Of a DNA stretch of 64,000 nt, positions 23,340 to 36,615 are shown piece after piece; within the stretch, counting starts at the first letter, position 1; each line of letters begins with the position of its first letter. The notes under the pieces are model-generated. The model ran no database searches and had not been told where the DNA came from. It worked only from the letters and a program-made list of their open reading frames with translations. Location of the stretch: contig KV748185.1 of NCBI GenBank assembly GCA_001692895.1, positions 2,418,001 through 2,482,000 of the forward strand, in the 5' to 3' direction. The translations under genes and the position numbers were made by a program. Source of the DNA: Cenococcum geophilum 1.58 (Eukaryota; Ascomycota; Dothideomycetes; Gloniales; Gloniaceae).

Positions 23340-26160
23340 TAACCTTTAACTCGCATATATAGAGTATTTGTATTAATAAATGTCTCTAGAGCCTTATTTA
23401 GGTTTACCTTTGTTATTATATCTGCTAGGTTGTCTTAGCCGTTAGTCTATTAAATTTTAAAAAGTTCTTGCCGTTTATAGGATTGCTAAAGTGCTATAAT
23501 ATCAATTATAAGGCACTTCTCCTTTATAGTACTAAGCTTAACTAAATACTTATAGAGGGAGTATAAGTCGGTATATATAATTATAGGGATAATAGGAAGT
23601 ATAAGTCGATCTATAATTATCTTTAGGGTAGTTCCAATTACAATTGCTATATTAACTCCGCTAACTATTCTATATATCTCTAACGCCAGAACGCTTTAAG
23701 TAATACGCTTACTCTTAGTTAAGCTCTAATAGATAAGATTGCCATAGATTATAAAGTCGTTTTCTCTAGTAGATTTATTTGTAATAATAATCTTATATCC
23801 CAATTAGGAGCTAAAATCTTTATTATTTATAAACGATCTATTAATAAATATAAAGAGCTTGGCGGTGGGAAGATTAATAGGTATATAGAGTAGTCCCCGA
23901 TTAAGATAGTTTATTTACTAAAAAAGATGTTTATTTAGGGCAAGAATATCGTCCTTAGTTAGTTCCTAGTATTAGGTGGTAATAAAGAGATTAAATAAAG
24001 CCTTAGGTTAATAGATAGAAGTAATATAAGCTCTATAAGCACGTTACTCCACATATTCTTACTTTAGGGAATTAACGTTAATAATGTTAATTTTCTTACC
24101 TTAACCCTTCTAACGTAAAGCAATAGAATCCTTATTTAGGGAGAGGATGCATTTATTAAAAAGTAATGGTGTTATTAAATTAAGCTTTTCCTTTAGCTTT
24201 ACTATAAGATTTACCTTTACTAGCTTATCCTCTTTAAGAGCTAAAAATTGGTCGTCTCTTAAGATAATTATATTATTAGTTTATATACCAATAATTCTAA
24301 ATAGGGTTCCCGTGGTTATAATAAGGAAGCATAAATTAAATATAGAAGTAGTTATTAAAAGCTTCTCTTTATAGTGCTTACTATAGGTAGCCCACTAATA
24401 AGTTCCTACCTCTGCGATTTTATATAATGGCTTAAGCACAACTATAATTGTATCCTTAGAATACTGGTGGCGAATTTACTTTAAAAGGTATGCTAATATT
24501 AAGCGCTAAAGGTGCGTCTCTAATTAGGTGTAGGCCTAAGTAATATTTTATAAATAAACCGCTATTTTATTCTTTATTAAGGAGGGAGCTAGCGCAATAA
24601 TAACTTGCTAACTAGCTCGTTAACTTATAGGAGATTGTATAAGAATTACCTCACTATTGTCGTTGTAGCCTTAGATAATAAGCCTTAATTTCTTAAATGG
24701 GGCGTTAGTAGCTTTGCCCTTAATCTCGTTAACTATTTTTAACTTAAAGATGTAAACTCCATTAAACTTAGTATGGTTATACTTCTTAAATTTAAAGACT
24801 CCTCTCGTAATAAGACTATCGATCTCCTGCTTATTAGATACTTAAAAAAGAGCTCCTAAAGTTATAATACAACCTTCCTTCCGAAGCTATTTTGCGAGCT
24901 TAAAGTTAGCCTTCTCTTTAGCTATTATAAAGGCCATTAATAACTTAACTCTATTTTTAATAGCGGCAATACTTTACTCTTTAAAATTAATAAGATATTA
25001 GCGATTTTATAATCCCTTTAGGCGACCTCTACTGCGTTATAGTTGCGGCATATCTACTATAATTATATTAGAATTATAGTCGCCTTCTAGAGCACATTAA
25101 TTATAGTTCTCCTTTAGGGTATTTTTTAGGGTATCTTATAAAAGCTTAGAACTATTATCTTTATAGTAAGGCTTAATAATAGTTAAATGGAATTAAGTGG
25201 GTTTATAAGGTATCTAAATAGTATAAGTCTAACTATTAATTGTAATAAGCTAATATAGGCCTAACTATTCTTCCTTTTTACGCTATACGTGTACCTTAGA
25301 CTAGAGTAGTAGGTTAAGCGTAGTTAAGGTGTTTAGGCCATTTCTTATTCCTAATGCGTTGTTAACCTAGCGTATAGCGTAAAGATATTACACCTCCTTT
25401 ATTGCCTTATAAATAGCCTTAGCTTATTATATAATAGAGGGAGATAGTAAAGAATTATTAGTTATTTAAGGGTAGGCGTTAAAAACTAGTAATATAGGTA
25501 TAAGTCTATCTAGGCCAGTGGAATTATTAATAGCTTTAATAGCTATTTATAAGGTAAGTTCTTCGCTAGTATCCTCTAGTTTTAAAGAGATAATCTTATA
25601 TATACGGCGTAATGGCGCGTAATATCGCTCTACTTTTTTAATACTATTATGTGCCTTAATAGGGACTTCTTTAACCTTAATTACTATTACTTTTATTTAT
25701 TATTAAAACTCTATAGATAAGAAGTTCTTTCCTACGTTATGTATAATTTAATTAGGGGGTCCTAAGTAGATATTAATCTAATATAGTTAAAGGGTATCTT
25801 ATACGTTCCTAGCTAATATATCCTTTAAGAAACGTGCGGCTTAGAAGAAGGTTAAGAAGTTAATAACTTAGAGTACTAGCTTGCTGCTAAGGTATATAAC
25901 GTTAACAATAATATAGAAGTTAAAGTTGTAGTTATTTTTAAGGGTGAACTTAAATTGGCCAGGGGACTTCTGGTTTATTTAGTAGTAATAGTAGTACTTT
26001 ATAAGATGCTTAATTGCCTTAATTTTGACTTTATGGCCTACTTGCTAGAGAACCCTAAGTAATTAGTAAACGGATAGGTGGCCAAAACGACGGTGTAGTT
26101 GGCGTAACTCTGACTTAGTTAAGTAGCTTTAAGCAACACTCTTTTCTAGTTAATGAAGGA
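23340..26160 (-). pseudogene. Copia-2 pol relic
   Basis: On the minus strand, RT at about 24850-24580 reads EIDSLITRGVFKFKKY, then FNGVYIFKLKIVNEIKGKA, FKKLRLII and GYNDNSEVILIQSP. This is the Copia RT signature (usually E...L..RGVF, SR.V.E.K, KSRLV.QAYND). RNase H at about 23900-23380 reads FINRSFINNKDFSS, GYKIIITN, QSVLALEIYRIVSGVNIAIVIGTTLK, and DNLADIITKV at the end. Integrase and gag should lie toward 26160 but I could not delimit them. In-frame stops sit at former Q codons. A 75-residue plus-strand frame at 24147-24374 is its antisense shadow. Confidence 0.85.
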
Positions 26161-26422
26161 GCAACCAGCGTGGTTGTTAATAATTTTATTATCAATCTTA
26201 CTAATCAATATCGTTATCGATAAGTATCGATAAGATTAATATTAATTGACGCTATTACCAATAACCTGTAAAATTTTTCTATTATCTATAAATTCGTATA
26301 ATAAATAGCTTCTAAGGCAGATTTATCTTTTCTAGCGCCTTTATTAACCTAAGAATTAATTAAAACGAAGTCGAAAACGACTAAAAAGCGCTTAGCTGTT
26401 AAAATATGGGAGCACGCTCGTC
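26161..26422. other. Unassigned AT-rich flank left of element M
   Basis: No coding frame is recognised. It includes the short palindromic run TTATCGATAAGTATCGATAA at about 26213-26232 and ends in the TA target of element M. Confidence 0.4.
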
Positions 26423-26467
26423 TAACGTAGTTGACTAGGAAGTGAGCTACCCTACGTAGCGAGCCAC

Positions 26468-26679
26468 TGTCAGGTGAAACCTGAGTAGATAGCTATATAG
26501 CTGCGAGGTGCAGGCGACCCGCAGGCGACTCGCCTGTGAGGCACGTGCGCTGCACGTGCCTATGGAAACCCCTTACCTCGCACCTTAGACTCCTCCTTCT
26601 CCCTTAAGGATTTATCTCTATCTATACAATATACCTATTGTTCTATTATTAGACTCCCTATCTACATTCTTACCTTATA
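26468..26679 (+). repeat. 5' LTR of element F
   Basis: 212 bp, starting TGTCAGGTGAAACC and ending CCTTATA. TAAGGATTT at 26605-26613 is complementary to AAATCCTTA at 26683-26691, three bases past the LTR. Confidence 0.93.
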
Positions 26680-26682
26680 TTT

Positions 26683-26691
26683 AAATCCTTA
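26683..26691 (+). other. Candidate self-priming site of F
   Basis: AAATCCTTA pairs perfectly with TAAGGATTT in the 5' LTR (26605-26613). The same arrangement is found in G. Confidence 0.55.
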
Positions 26692-26737
26692 CTAATCCCT
26701 TTGGGAGGATAGCCGGTTCAATTTTTTACGATCTACG

Positions 26738-27890
26738 ATGCCTCCGAAGACAAGATCGACGCCTGCACTTGACGGCGACATGCTGGCGACACGACTGCAG
26801 AATGCCTTAGGATCTAGTGCTAGAAGCATATTAGTAGAATCTACGTGACCTTTCGAATCTTAAGACGATTAGATATTTACGAACGCTAGAGACTAGTTTA
26901 ACTTATATACCTAGGCTTAACAGGAGCTTAGTAAGGTTACTAGCGTTTTACCGAATACTGCTGACCTAAAGGAGCTAGATGAGCTAGCTAAGAAAATAGC
27001 CAACTTATAGAGCATTATTAATTCAACCTCCTGTCGCCCCTTTAGTAAAAAGTATAAGTCGCGCAGCGAACGTATATAACGAACGAATCTCGACGCCCTA
27101 GTTAAGAAGTTACTGCCTAATATTAGTAGCACTACTTAACAGAAGTTTGACTAATAGATTGCCGCAATTAAGAATTAATTTAAGATTAATAACGCTAACT
27201 ATAACTATAAGCGACGTACGCGCTAGGCCATTAAAGGTTTTATAAAAGAGAAGATAGTTACCTAACTAGTGTATCGCCGCCTAGGCGCCAAAGATAAGGG
27301 TCCTCTACTATAGGATAAACTTAAGACTATGGTCTAAGACCAGATTAAGAACCCTATAGTAAGACGCTTTAAAAATGCTACTATGTACTACGACTGTAAT
27401 AAAGGAGAACTAGAAATTCGATACCTTCTTAGCCCGTATATATAGCTTAAAGGATCTCTTCTTATACACCCCTTTTATTAACCCTAATTAGTAGGTAAAC
27501 TTTTAGTTTTTACGTCTCCCGACCTACCTATAGGTAGAGCTCTTCCGCTAGAACTTCGCTATACGGGTAAAAACCGCTAAGGACCTCTTTGCAGAAATCC
27601 GCCGTATAGAGTAATTACTTAATACTATAAAGCTTACGGAAGATTGTGTAGCTAATAATAGCAGATCCTCGCGCCTAAAGCGTGGTCGTAGCATAGGCTC
27701 TATAGGGTTAGGTTTAGAGAACGGAACCCTAAAAAGGCGACGCTTTCCCAACCAAGCTCTAGGGGAGACTACTTAACAGCTAGATAGCTTAGAGGACCCC
27801 CTAAACGCCGGCGATACGCCTACGCATTATAAGAAGAACGTAAGCAGTAATTGCAAAGAATACTAGCGGTAAACCGCTACAAATAATGCC
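26738..27890 (+). pseudogene. Element F gag relic
   Basis: The ATG at 26738 opens MPPKTRSTPALDGDMLATRL and continues QNALGSSARSILVES, then ADLKELDELAKKIANL and further gag-like helical sequence. It aligns with the G frame from 50358 (MPPKRKPTP...). Stops replace Q codons. Minus-strand frames at 26917-27132 and 27548-27751 are shadows of it. No zinc knuckle was recognised. Confidence 0.7.
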
Positions 27891-27911
27891 TAACTATTAG
27901 GTAGTAGGTCC

Positions 27912-28187
27912 GTCTATAACTAGGGTCCTTTAACTAGGGCCCTTTAACCCACTAGTGACCTACTAGTAGTAACCTATACCAACGACTTATACTGGATAGG
28001 TTTGTCTATAACCGGGGTCCTTTAACTAGGGTCCTTTGACCCGCTAGTGACCTGCTAGTAGTAACCTATACTGACGACGTATATTAGTAAATAGGTTTGT
28101 CCGTAACCAGGGTCCTTTAACCAGGGTCTATAACCCGCTAGTAACCTGTTAGTAGTAACCTATACTAATAACCTACGTATAAACCTA
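27912..28187 (+). repeat. Three ~92-95-bp tandem units in F
   Basis: Unit starts are near 27912, 28004 and 28099. Each holds AGGGTCCTTTAAC, CGCTAGTGACCTRCTAGTAG and TAACCTATAC. The same unit occurs in the F 3' region (35632-35905) and once in G (about 55930-56030). Confidence 0.88.
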
Positions 28188-29112
28188 AAGATTTAGATAC
28201 CGCATACCCCTAAATATATACCTTACGTAGGTGTATCGCAACCTAACGCTAGATAGGGAGAAAGGGAATGTATTATAGTATATATTGCAATAAATACGCC
28301 CTAGGATAAAGTCCGCCTATATACTTAATACGATAATAGGTGCCAAATTAACCCTTAACGCTATATAAAAGTTGCGGGTTATAGACCTTATAGGCGGTCC
28401 TGGTACTACTACACTAATAACCTAGCGCCGGCGGACTAGAGTGTCCTACTATTCTTATTAAGACTTCGACTAACCTAATAGCGCTAGACCCTTAGCCTAG
28501 GCAATGGTCCCCCACAATAACTTTGTAAGTTACCTCGCTAGCACTAACTTCGCGCAAAGTCTCGTGCCATAGTAATAGTAGTAGTAGCTATTATAGCCGA
28601 AACGGCTTATAGAATACCCCTAAGTCACTAGTCTATCTATAGAGTATAAGGGACGCCTTTATACGCTCTATACGCGACTACCTAGGGGCGAGTTCCTGCT
28701 AGTAACACTTAAGGACTCCTAAGGCATAATAAGGTTTAGCCTTACTAAGGACCTCCATAAATACCTAGGTACTGCGATACCTACTAACGCTTAAATCGCA
28801 CCGCTATACACCTTATAGTAAGCTGTAGCCCTTAAGGCCCCCACATAAGCCTAGCGGTATTACTTACTTAACTCCACTACGGATCTCCCTAAGTTTAAGA
28901 CACCTCCTTATCCTTATAAACCGTTTTACAAAGCTAGTGTGCTACTACCTAGCCTTATAGCTAAAGCGTAAGCGAAAGGTAAGCGCTGCTGCTGCTAAGA
29001 TATAGCCTATATTAAAGAAAGGTAGAGGACGTCTTAAGGGATTAAGGAATAAGCTAACGCTTATAGTAAGAGTTGCGGTATATATACGGGGTGAAGCTTA
29101 ATTCATTAATAT
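28188..29112 (+). pseudogene. Rearranged pol remnants of element F
   Basis: Pieces correspond to G at about 53270-53345, 51600-51690, 53930-54770 and 55735-55850. They are joined with the RT/RNase H and integrase core missing. They show that F was deleted and shuffled internally before, or independently of, E's insertion. Confidence 0.7.
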
Positions 29113-29117
29113 CCTAT

Positions 29118-29309
29118 TGTCACGGAACCCTACCATAGGGGCCTCCATAGGAGAGCCCCGTGCTCTCGCGTACACCTCACGTACAGCTTATATCAGCTAC
29201 GCGTAGGTATATCACCTCCTTACGCCCTTAACCCTTACGATTGATCGCGCAACGTCTTGTAGACTCCTCGAATACATACGTCTTATAGCCACTGCCCCGT
29301 CCCATGACA
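29118..29309 (+). repeat. 5' LTR of element E
   Basis: 192 bp, TGTCACGGAACCC to CCATGACA; both termini keep intact TG/CA ends. Differences I noticed from the 3' copy are transitions. Confidence 0.95.
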
Positions 29310-29459
29310 TTACGTTACGCCTTTTTACCACCGACACCTAGCCTACGACCAATTCTACGTCTCTACAATACTACAGGCGCTACTAGAAGCAGCGTGCCTA
29401 TAAGTTACCTTACTTTATACTTCTAAGGAACCTATAATAGTAAGACGATATTCCTTACT

Positions 29460-32400
29460 AGCCACTATATTAAACCTAAAGAACAATCTAATACCTATAC
29501 TTAACCTACGACGCCAATTAATCCTAGGAGAATTCAATTTATTAGCCCTAGCCTTAACCCCTAAGGAGATAAACACCAATAATGTCTTATCTTTTATTAA
29601 CTATATAACTACGGACAAGTAAGCGAAAGGGCTACTACCTATTAAAATCAAAATACGAGATGCCAAGACGTTCGTAAAAATAGTAGCACGAGAACCTAAT
29701 AAATACTACCGCCTTCTACAGAACTACCACCTAAAGCTTATACGAGCTAAGATGCGTACTGCCTAAGATCGCGATATTATCTAAGACCTACAAGCTCGCG
29801 AGGCGCTTGCTGACAACACGCGTTAAGAAACTAAAAATAACCTCTACGTGTCTAAACGCGACGTCCAACAGTTAAAGAAAGCTAAGATTGCACTTATTGC
29901 TACGGTTACTAAAAGAGAAGGCATAATTAAATACCTATAATCTTAGCTTAATAAGCACATTTGTAACAACGCCAGACACCTCTCTACTACATATAACGCT
30001 ACTTAAGTCTCTACGCCCCCGGCAACTTTACCTACTTAACGCTTAATGGAGAGTTAGCGCCGAGCAGCCTTACCTAACAGGAACCCCTACTAAAGTAATA
30101 ACGAAAGCTATAATGACTAAACCTAAGCTACTACCGTAAGGTCTAATGCACGTTACCCTAATCCCCTAGTTTTCTAAGGAGACCGCAAAGAATACAGCCA
30201 CTAGAAGATACAAATCCGCGAGAAACTAACTTAGAGCGCCTGCCTTTTTCCTATAGAAGACACTAAGATTAGCTATATTATCAGGCGAACAAAGGGTACA
30301 CTATTTAATAGACTCTTCGCCCAATAGGAGACCAATAGCCCCTAGAAGTGGTAGTCCTACTAAAAAGTCCTTAACGATCTTAACCTAATATACCGCGACC
30401 ACGACCTACTAGCCACCAACTAAGCTAAACTACGTGCCCTAAAGATAAGCCTTACCGAATTATTTAACGAGTTCTATATTAAATTCTAGGAATATACCGG
30501 AGCCCTTACTTAAGATAATACTAAAGACTAGAAAGATCTCCTTAAAAAAGTCACTTATCGCCTTAGTTACGCAGCCGCTAGCTATAACTATAATAATATT
30601 TATAATATAGTAGCAGCTATACGGAAGATTAAACGACAACTAAATTAGATCGCTACTGTAAACCCCCGCCCGAAGACCTCCCTATAGAAGCCCTCCGGAC
30701 CTACTAAACTACCAACGCCCACTACCCCAAGCAACACTACTAGTCTTAATATCGACCTTTCCATACTAACCTTCCCGCAGAAGCTACTAGATGGAGAACG
30801 CGAGCTACTCTAGAAGCTAAAGCGTTGCTATAGATGTCGTTAAGAAGGCTATTATAGCTATAGCCCAAACTACCTAATAGCTAGGTTTAGTAGCCGCCGC
30901 CTAACACCTAACCTAGTACCTTAAACACCAAATACGTCACTATATGCCACTACCGTATAAGATAAAGACGTAGTAATAGCGGTAGAGTCGGATACGGAAA
31001 CGGAAAACGCTAAGTCCTAGCCCTAAGTCGTAGGTTAGGACGCCCTAACGATAAGGGGATCTATATATCGGCCTACTTAATAGATAACTTAGTAAAGATA
31101 AATGGACGGAAATAGATAGTTTTACCTATAATAGGAACTACTGCTAAAAAATAATATAAAAGCCATTCTATAATTAATTACGGAGCTATTAATAAATTTG
31201 TAGATACCTAATTTATGCGTACTTATAACCTACCTACCTTACCCCTTACTAAAGCCTGCGCCCTATAACTCGCTAATAGTAGTTATACTACATAGAAGAT
31301 TACCTATATGGTATAACTCTACCTAGACATAAATGGGCACCAGGAAGAACTTTAGGCCTATATTATACCACTTACTAACTACCCTATTATTCTTAGAATG
31401 AACTGGCTTAAATAATATAACCCCGCCATTAACTGGAAAAAGAGAGAAGCAACCTTTAACTCTAAATACTATAGAGAGACCTACCTAGGACATGGCCTAG
31501 CCGCTTCTATCTACTTCCTAGGATACCAACCTAAGGAACCCCTTATTACCTTACCTATGACTAACTACCACTATGTAAGTGCCGCGGCCTTCTACCGCAT
31601 AGTATATAGGAAAGGCTGGACCGTTACTATAGCCTCCTAATTACAACTATATAAGCTTGATAAAGAATAGGACTACGTCCTCTACAGTAATAGGATAGAC
31701 ATAGTTAACCTTTTAGAAAATAATGCCCCTACAGAACTCTACGGACTTTTACCTTTAGACTTTAAGAAGTTTATAAAGCTTAAAAAAGGACTTACCAACA
31801 AGAAACTCCGCAAGCTCCTCCCTAAGAGGTACTATGACTTTATTAACGTATGCTTATAAAAGAGCGTAGATACACTCCCCCTATATTAACCTAATAACTA
31901 TGCCATTAATATTAAATAAGGAAAAACGCCACCTTATAAGAGACCTTACCTAATATTAAAAGATGAACTTCTAGTTGTTAAAAAGTATATTAATAAACAC
32001 CTTAACAAAGGGTTTATTCGCCCTAGTATGTCCCCAGTAGCCGCCCCTATCCTCCTTACTAAGAAGCTAAGAGGAGGTATTTAATTCTGCGTTAACTATA
32101 GAGGATTTAACGCTATCACAATTAAGAACTAATACCCTATACCGCTTATATATAAGACTCTTAAGCGGCTTAGCTAAGCTAAAATCTATACCAAGCTTAA
32201 TATCATTGCCGCCTTTAACTACCTCTAAATATAAGAAGGTAATAAATGGAAAACCGCATTCGTATTACGCTTTGGCCAATTTAAATATACTATCATACCC
32301 TTTAGCGTATATAACGGCCCAGGTAGCTTCCAAAGCTATATTAATAACGCCTTACAGGACTACCTCAATGACTTCTACTCTGCGTACCTAGATAATATAC

Positions 32401-35220
32401 TTATTTATAACGATAACCCTTCTAAGCATACCAAGCACGTTTAAAAGGTCCTACAGCGCCTTAGGGACGCAGGACTTTATATTAATTTAAAGAAGTGCGA
32501 ATTCTTAGTCACAGAAGTAAAATACCTTAGACTAATTATTACTACTAAGGGTGTCCGTATGGACCCCAAAAAGGTACACACAATTACCAAATAGCAAACC
32601 CCTAACTGCATTAAAGACGTACAAGCTTTCCTTAGTTTTGCTAACTTCTATTAAAAATTCATATACAACTTCTCGGGTATCATAGCACCACTCACAGCAA
32701 TAATGCAAATAAAGGGCCTTTCCGCAAAAGGAAGAAAAACACATCTATATTTTATCTGGACGCCTAAATACAAAAAGGCGTTCCAAGACCTCAAAGATAC
32801 TTTTACCAAAGCACCTATCCTAGCTCACTTCATACCAGGACAACAACTCTATCTTAAGACTAACTCCTTAGACCACGTTAATACAGGCGTCCTCTCCCAG
32901 ATGGGCGACAACGGTCTCCTCCACCTAGTCACATTCTATTTATCTAAGCTTATACTATAAGAATATAACTATAAGATCTATAATAAGGAACTTCTTGCGA
33001 TTATATAAGCGTTTAAGGAATTCTAACTAGAACTCTCCTTAGCAGAACCTAACCAGCCAACTAAAGTCCTTATAGATTATCACAACCTTAAGTACTTTAT
33101 AACTATAAAACAGCTAAACCAACGCCAAGTACGCTAGAACGAGTTCCTCTCTAGTTTTAACTTCAAAATTGCATATAGGCCAGGAGTATAAGGTACTAAG
33201 CCTAATAGCCTAACACGCCGCTTATAAGACCTTCCTTAGTCTAAAGATAACCCCTATAACTAGTTCTAATAATAAACGATCCTAAAAGCACGGAATTTGG
33301 CCCTAGGTATACTACCTATAATAGAGCCAACTATACCTTAGCTCCACACTACAGAACTAAAATCACCTCCCAAAATTAACAAGCTTATCACCACGGCATA
33401 TAACACCTCTATTAACCCATTACTGCATTAACTTATTACCGCAAAGACCGCTAGCGCCTATATACTACCAACTAAACTCTAAAGCTTAGGCCAGATTAAT
33501 ATAATAGCCTTAAAAGTAAAAGAGAATAGGCTCTATTATAGAGGCCGTCTATTTATCTCTAACTTAGAAAATCTATAACGGCAACTAATCTAAATGGCCC
33601 ACGACCTCCGATTAAGCGGCCACCTAGATAGAGGAGAAACCTATAAGCTTCTTAGCCGATACTACTTCTGGCCTAAAATAATAGACTTAGTTGAACGCTT
33701 TATAGGCGCCTGCTATAGTTATAAGCGCGCTAAGGCCTTTAATATAAAGTACTAAGGACTATTGCACCCTCTACTAGTACCCATATAATAATGGGCAGAT
33801 ATCGCCATAGATTTTATTATTAACCTACCACCCTATAAGCGATATGGCCGTACCTATAAGAACATCCTTATGATAATATGCCGACTTATAAAAGAGCGCC
33901 ACTACGTCCCAACTAAAGGCGTAGCTATTAGCGACGTCACTAACGCCTTCCTTCGCGAAATTTACTAATTATATAGATTACCTAACTTAATTACGTCCGA
34001 CTAAGGCATATAGTTCGGCTCTAATATATAGAGACGAATCTGCCAATACCTTAGCATCTCCGTTAAGATATCTATATCCTTCTACTATAAAACTACTAGG
34101 CAACCGGAAAACGCTAATACTAGCATAAAAGCGTACCTATAATAGGTAGTCGCCTATAGTTAAGATAACTGGGTAGATTACCTCCTACTAGGTAAATTCG
34201 CAGTAAATAACTATATCTTAACTACTACAGGACTTACCCTATTCTTCGCAAACAAGAAATATTACCCCCAATTTAGCATAGAACCACCAGAACCTATTAA
34301 TAAGAAACTACCATATAGAAAACGCCTTAAGATGCTACTTATTGACTAGCATGCAGACCGTATAAAAAATCTACTCGACTACTGTAAGGGAGAAATGGCC
34401 TAGGCTTAAGTAAAGCAGGCCTACTTCGCCGACTATCATAGAACGCCACCACCGGAGATACGTGTTGGCGACTGGGTATGGCTAGATATACGTAATATCT
34501 CTATATAGAGGCCTATAAAGTCACTCGATTATAAGAACCTTAGCCCCTACCTAATTAAATAAGTCATTAATAGGGGAGCCGCATATAAGCTAGAGCTCCC
34601 GCCTACCCTAGCTACCCGCGGGATATAGCCTGTATTTTACCCATAGCTACTATACCTTTACCAGCCTAACCCCTTACTAGGGCAGACATAACCTAAACCC
34701 CTACCAGTACTAATCCGAGACGAAAACGAAGACGAGAACCATAAGAAGTGGACCGTTAAACGAATTATTAACTCTAAATACTTTGGCAAAGGTAGAGGAT
34801 GATGGCTCTACTACAGAGCTATATATATAGGATTTGACATAAACTAGCTAGAATGGCAACTATAGGAAGACTTTAAAAATGCAAAGGATCTAATTAGCGA
34901 CTTTTACCACGCAAACCTATAGAAACCGGGCCTAAGCAGAGATTTTATACCTAATCCTCTATAGAAGCCCTTATAGAGTTAAACCGTTATACATTGCCAC
35001 GTAGGGGCAAATTGCCGTCAGATTGCCGTTAGATTGCGGTAAAGTGTAATTACGTAACCGGAATATCGTTGAGATGTCTAGGAACTTCAACCGGCGGTTA
35101 AAGTTGTCTAATTAGTTAGATTCTTAGATGCCAAGCCTTATTACATGACGTTGTTTTAAGCCTTTAGCAATACCCCCCTTTTCTTCTTTTTTATACCCTA
35201 AGTGTCCCTTCTATATATAT
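29460..35220 (+). pseudogene. Element E gag-pol relic
   Basis: The domains match B. A gag knuckle lies at 30825-30872 (C-Y-R-C-R, E-G-Y). The RT box YLDN is near 32385-32400, its second aspartate lost. Integrase (SGHLDRGETYKLLSRYYFWP) is from about 33600. The chromodomain is at about 34745-34925 (TVKRIINSKYFGKGRG, GFDIN, EWQL.EDFKNAKDLI). An 85-residue stretch of the true frame is still open at 32703-32960: MQIKGLSAKGRKTHLYFIWT, then KAFQDLKDTFTKAPILAHF and GVLSQMGDNGLLHLVTFY. This is the RT-RNase H linker and RNase H start. Elsewhere Q codons are stops. Confidence 0.9.
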
Positions 35221-35270
35221 ATAGTAACCACAGCGTCGCCGGAGCTCCGCCTCTATAGGAAGGGGGGTAG

Positions 35271-35462
35271 TGTTACGGAACCCCACCGCAGGGGCCTCTA
35301 TAGGAGAGCCCCGTGCTCTCACGTATACCTCGCGTATAGCTTATGTCAGCTACGCGTAGGTATATCACCTCCTTACGCCCTTGACCCTTATGATCGATCG
35401 CGTAACGTCTTATAGACTCCTTGAATATATACGTCTTGTAGCCACTGCCCCGTCCCGTAACA
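35271..35462 (+). repeat. 3' LTR of element E
   Basis: 192-bp partner of 29118-29309, TGTTACGGAACCCC to CCGTAACA. Confidence 0.95.
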
Positions 35463-35631
35463 CCTATATAAGCTACACTTTACCGTAACCTAGCGACTCG
35501 CAGGTAACTTGTAGGTAAGGTTATAGTGTATTACTAGTGACCCTAAAGCAATTAAAAAGTACTCTCCTAGGCCTAGACCTAGTCCGTTACTCTATACCAC
35601 TTTTGTAAACTATTTATATATTAAGTAATAG

Positions 35632-35905
35632 GTCTGTTTAAGACTAGGGTCCTTTAACTAGGGTTTACGACCCGCTGGTAACCTACTAGTAGTGACCTAT
35701 ACTAACGACTTATACTAGATAGGTCTATCTATAACCAAGGTCCTTTAACTAGGGTCTTTAACCCGCTAGTGACCTGCTAGTAGTGACCTATATTAACGAC
35801 TTATATTGTCCTACATATATTTAGGACTGGGGTCCTTTGACTGGGGTCCATGACCTGCTAGTGACCTACTAGTAGGGACCTGTATAGATAACTTATATAC
35901 TATTC
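35632..35905 (+). repeat. Three ~91-bp tandem units in the F 3' region
   Basis: Same unit as 27912-28187, with starts near 35632, 35723 and 35809, in the stretch between the F pol end and its 3' LTR. Confidence 0.85.
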
Positions 35906-36403
35906 CACGTATATACTATATAGATAACGCGTAAGGCTAAAGCAAGGGTTAGTGGCGGATTTAACGGGTATATAGCCTTACTGTTTATAAATCTGGCTGC
36001 ATGTAAGTAACCTATAACCTACCTATGAGGTACTAGCGACCTGCCTATATAAGCGAGCTTTTGGAATATTTTGTGTCTACTAAATTCGGGCGACAGCATT
36101 AAGCTACTAGCTCTACCTATTAAACGGACTAATTAGGATTTTTTATGCCAGGTATGCAAAATCGCTATTGGCTTGGTGAAATATAGGGAAGTCTTAGCAA
36201 GCCAAATCTAACTAATTAGATAACTTCGACCGGCGGTTAAAGTTCCTTAACATCTTCGCGTAAGTGTACTACCTATCTCTCTATGCGCAAAATTAGGACG
36301 CTCTTTCCCTTCTAATTTTTTCCTTATTAAGGTTTTTATAGGGTTTTATTAAGGCCTAAGTATATAAAGGATCGGGGACGACCCTTTTTAAAGGGGGGGG
36401 TAT
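35906..36403 (+). other. Element F 3' untranslated region and polypurine tract
   Basis: Non-coding. It contains TATAGATAACGCGTAAGGC-like and GCGGATTTAACGGGTATATAG-like words shared with G (56040-56240). It ends in AAAGGGGGGGGTAT just before the LTR. Confidence 0.7.
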
Positions 36404-36615
36404 TATTAGGTGAAACCTAAGTAGATAGCTATATAGCTGCGAGGTGTAGGCGACCCGTAGGCGACTCGCCTGTGAGGTATGTGCGCTATACGTGCCTATA
36501 GAAACCCCTTACCTCATACCTTAGACTCCTCCTTCTCCCTTAAGGATTCGTCTCTATTTATACAATATACCTATTGTTCTATTATTGGACTCCCTATCTA
36601 CATCCTTACCTTATA
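36404..36615 (+). repeat. 3' LTR of element F
   Basis: 212-bp partner of 26468-26679; its first bases read TATTAGG where the 5' copy has TGTCAGG. Confidence 0.93.

Larger units (their letters stand above)
29118..35462 (+). mobile_element. Element E: complete chromovirus, second copy of family B
   Basis: 6345 bp with 192-bp LTRs (29118-29309 and 35271-35462) and a perfect target duplication CCTAT (29113-29117 and 35463-35467). A polypurine tract (AGGAAGGGGGGTAG) abuts the 3' LTR. It is co-linear with B over its length but keeps clearly more CpA. It sits in element F. A candidate primer site ACGTTACGC lies at 29312-29320, two bases after the 5' LTR; the LTR partner site here is GCGCAACGT in the 5' copy and GCGTAACGT in the 3' copy. 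Confidence 0.95.
26468..36615 (+). mobile_element. Element F: internally deleted chromovirus (family F/G) hosting E
   Basis: Two 212-bp LTRs (26468-26679 and 36404-36615) are flanked by GCCAC (26463-26467) and GCCAT (36616-36620). A polypurine run precedes the 3' LTR (36391-36403). Without E it is only 3798 bp. Compared with relative G it keeps gag but has lost RT, RNase H and most of the integrase/chromodomain: near 28180-28370 G-like pieces from after RT, from the protease region and from before integrase are joined out of order. Near 28950 the sequence jumps from mid-integrase to the pol end. It is non-autonomous and RIP-mutated. Confidence 0.92.

Noticed and set aside
26213..26232. Palindromic TTATCGATAA-type run as a regulatory site
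   Set aside because: Isolated in unassigned AT-rich DNA with no gene nearby.
32206..32391. 61-codon plus-strand frame in element E
   Set aside because: It is out of frame with the RT reading there; chance opening.
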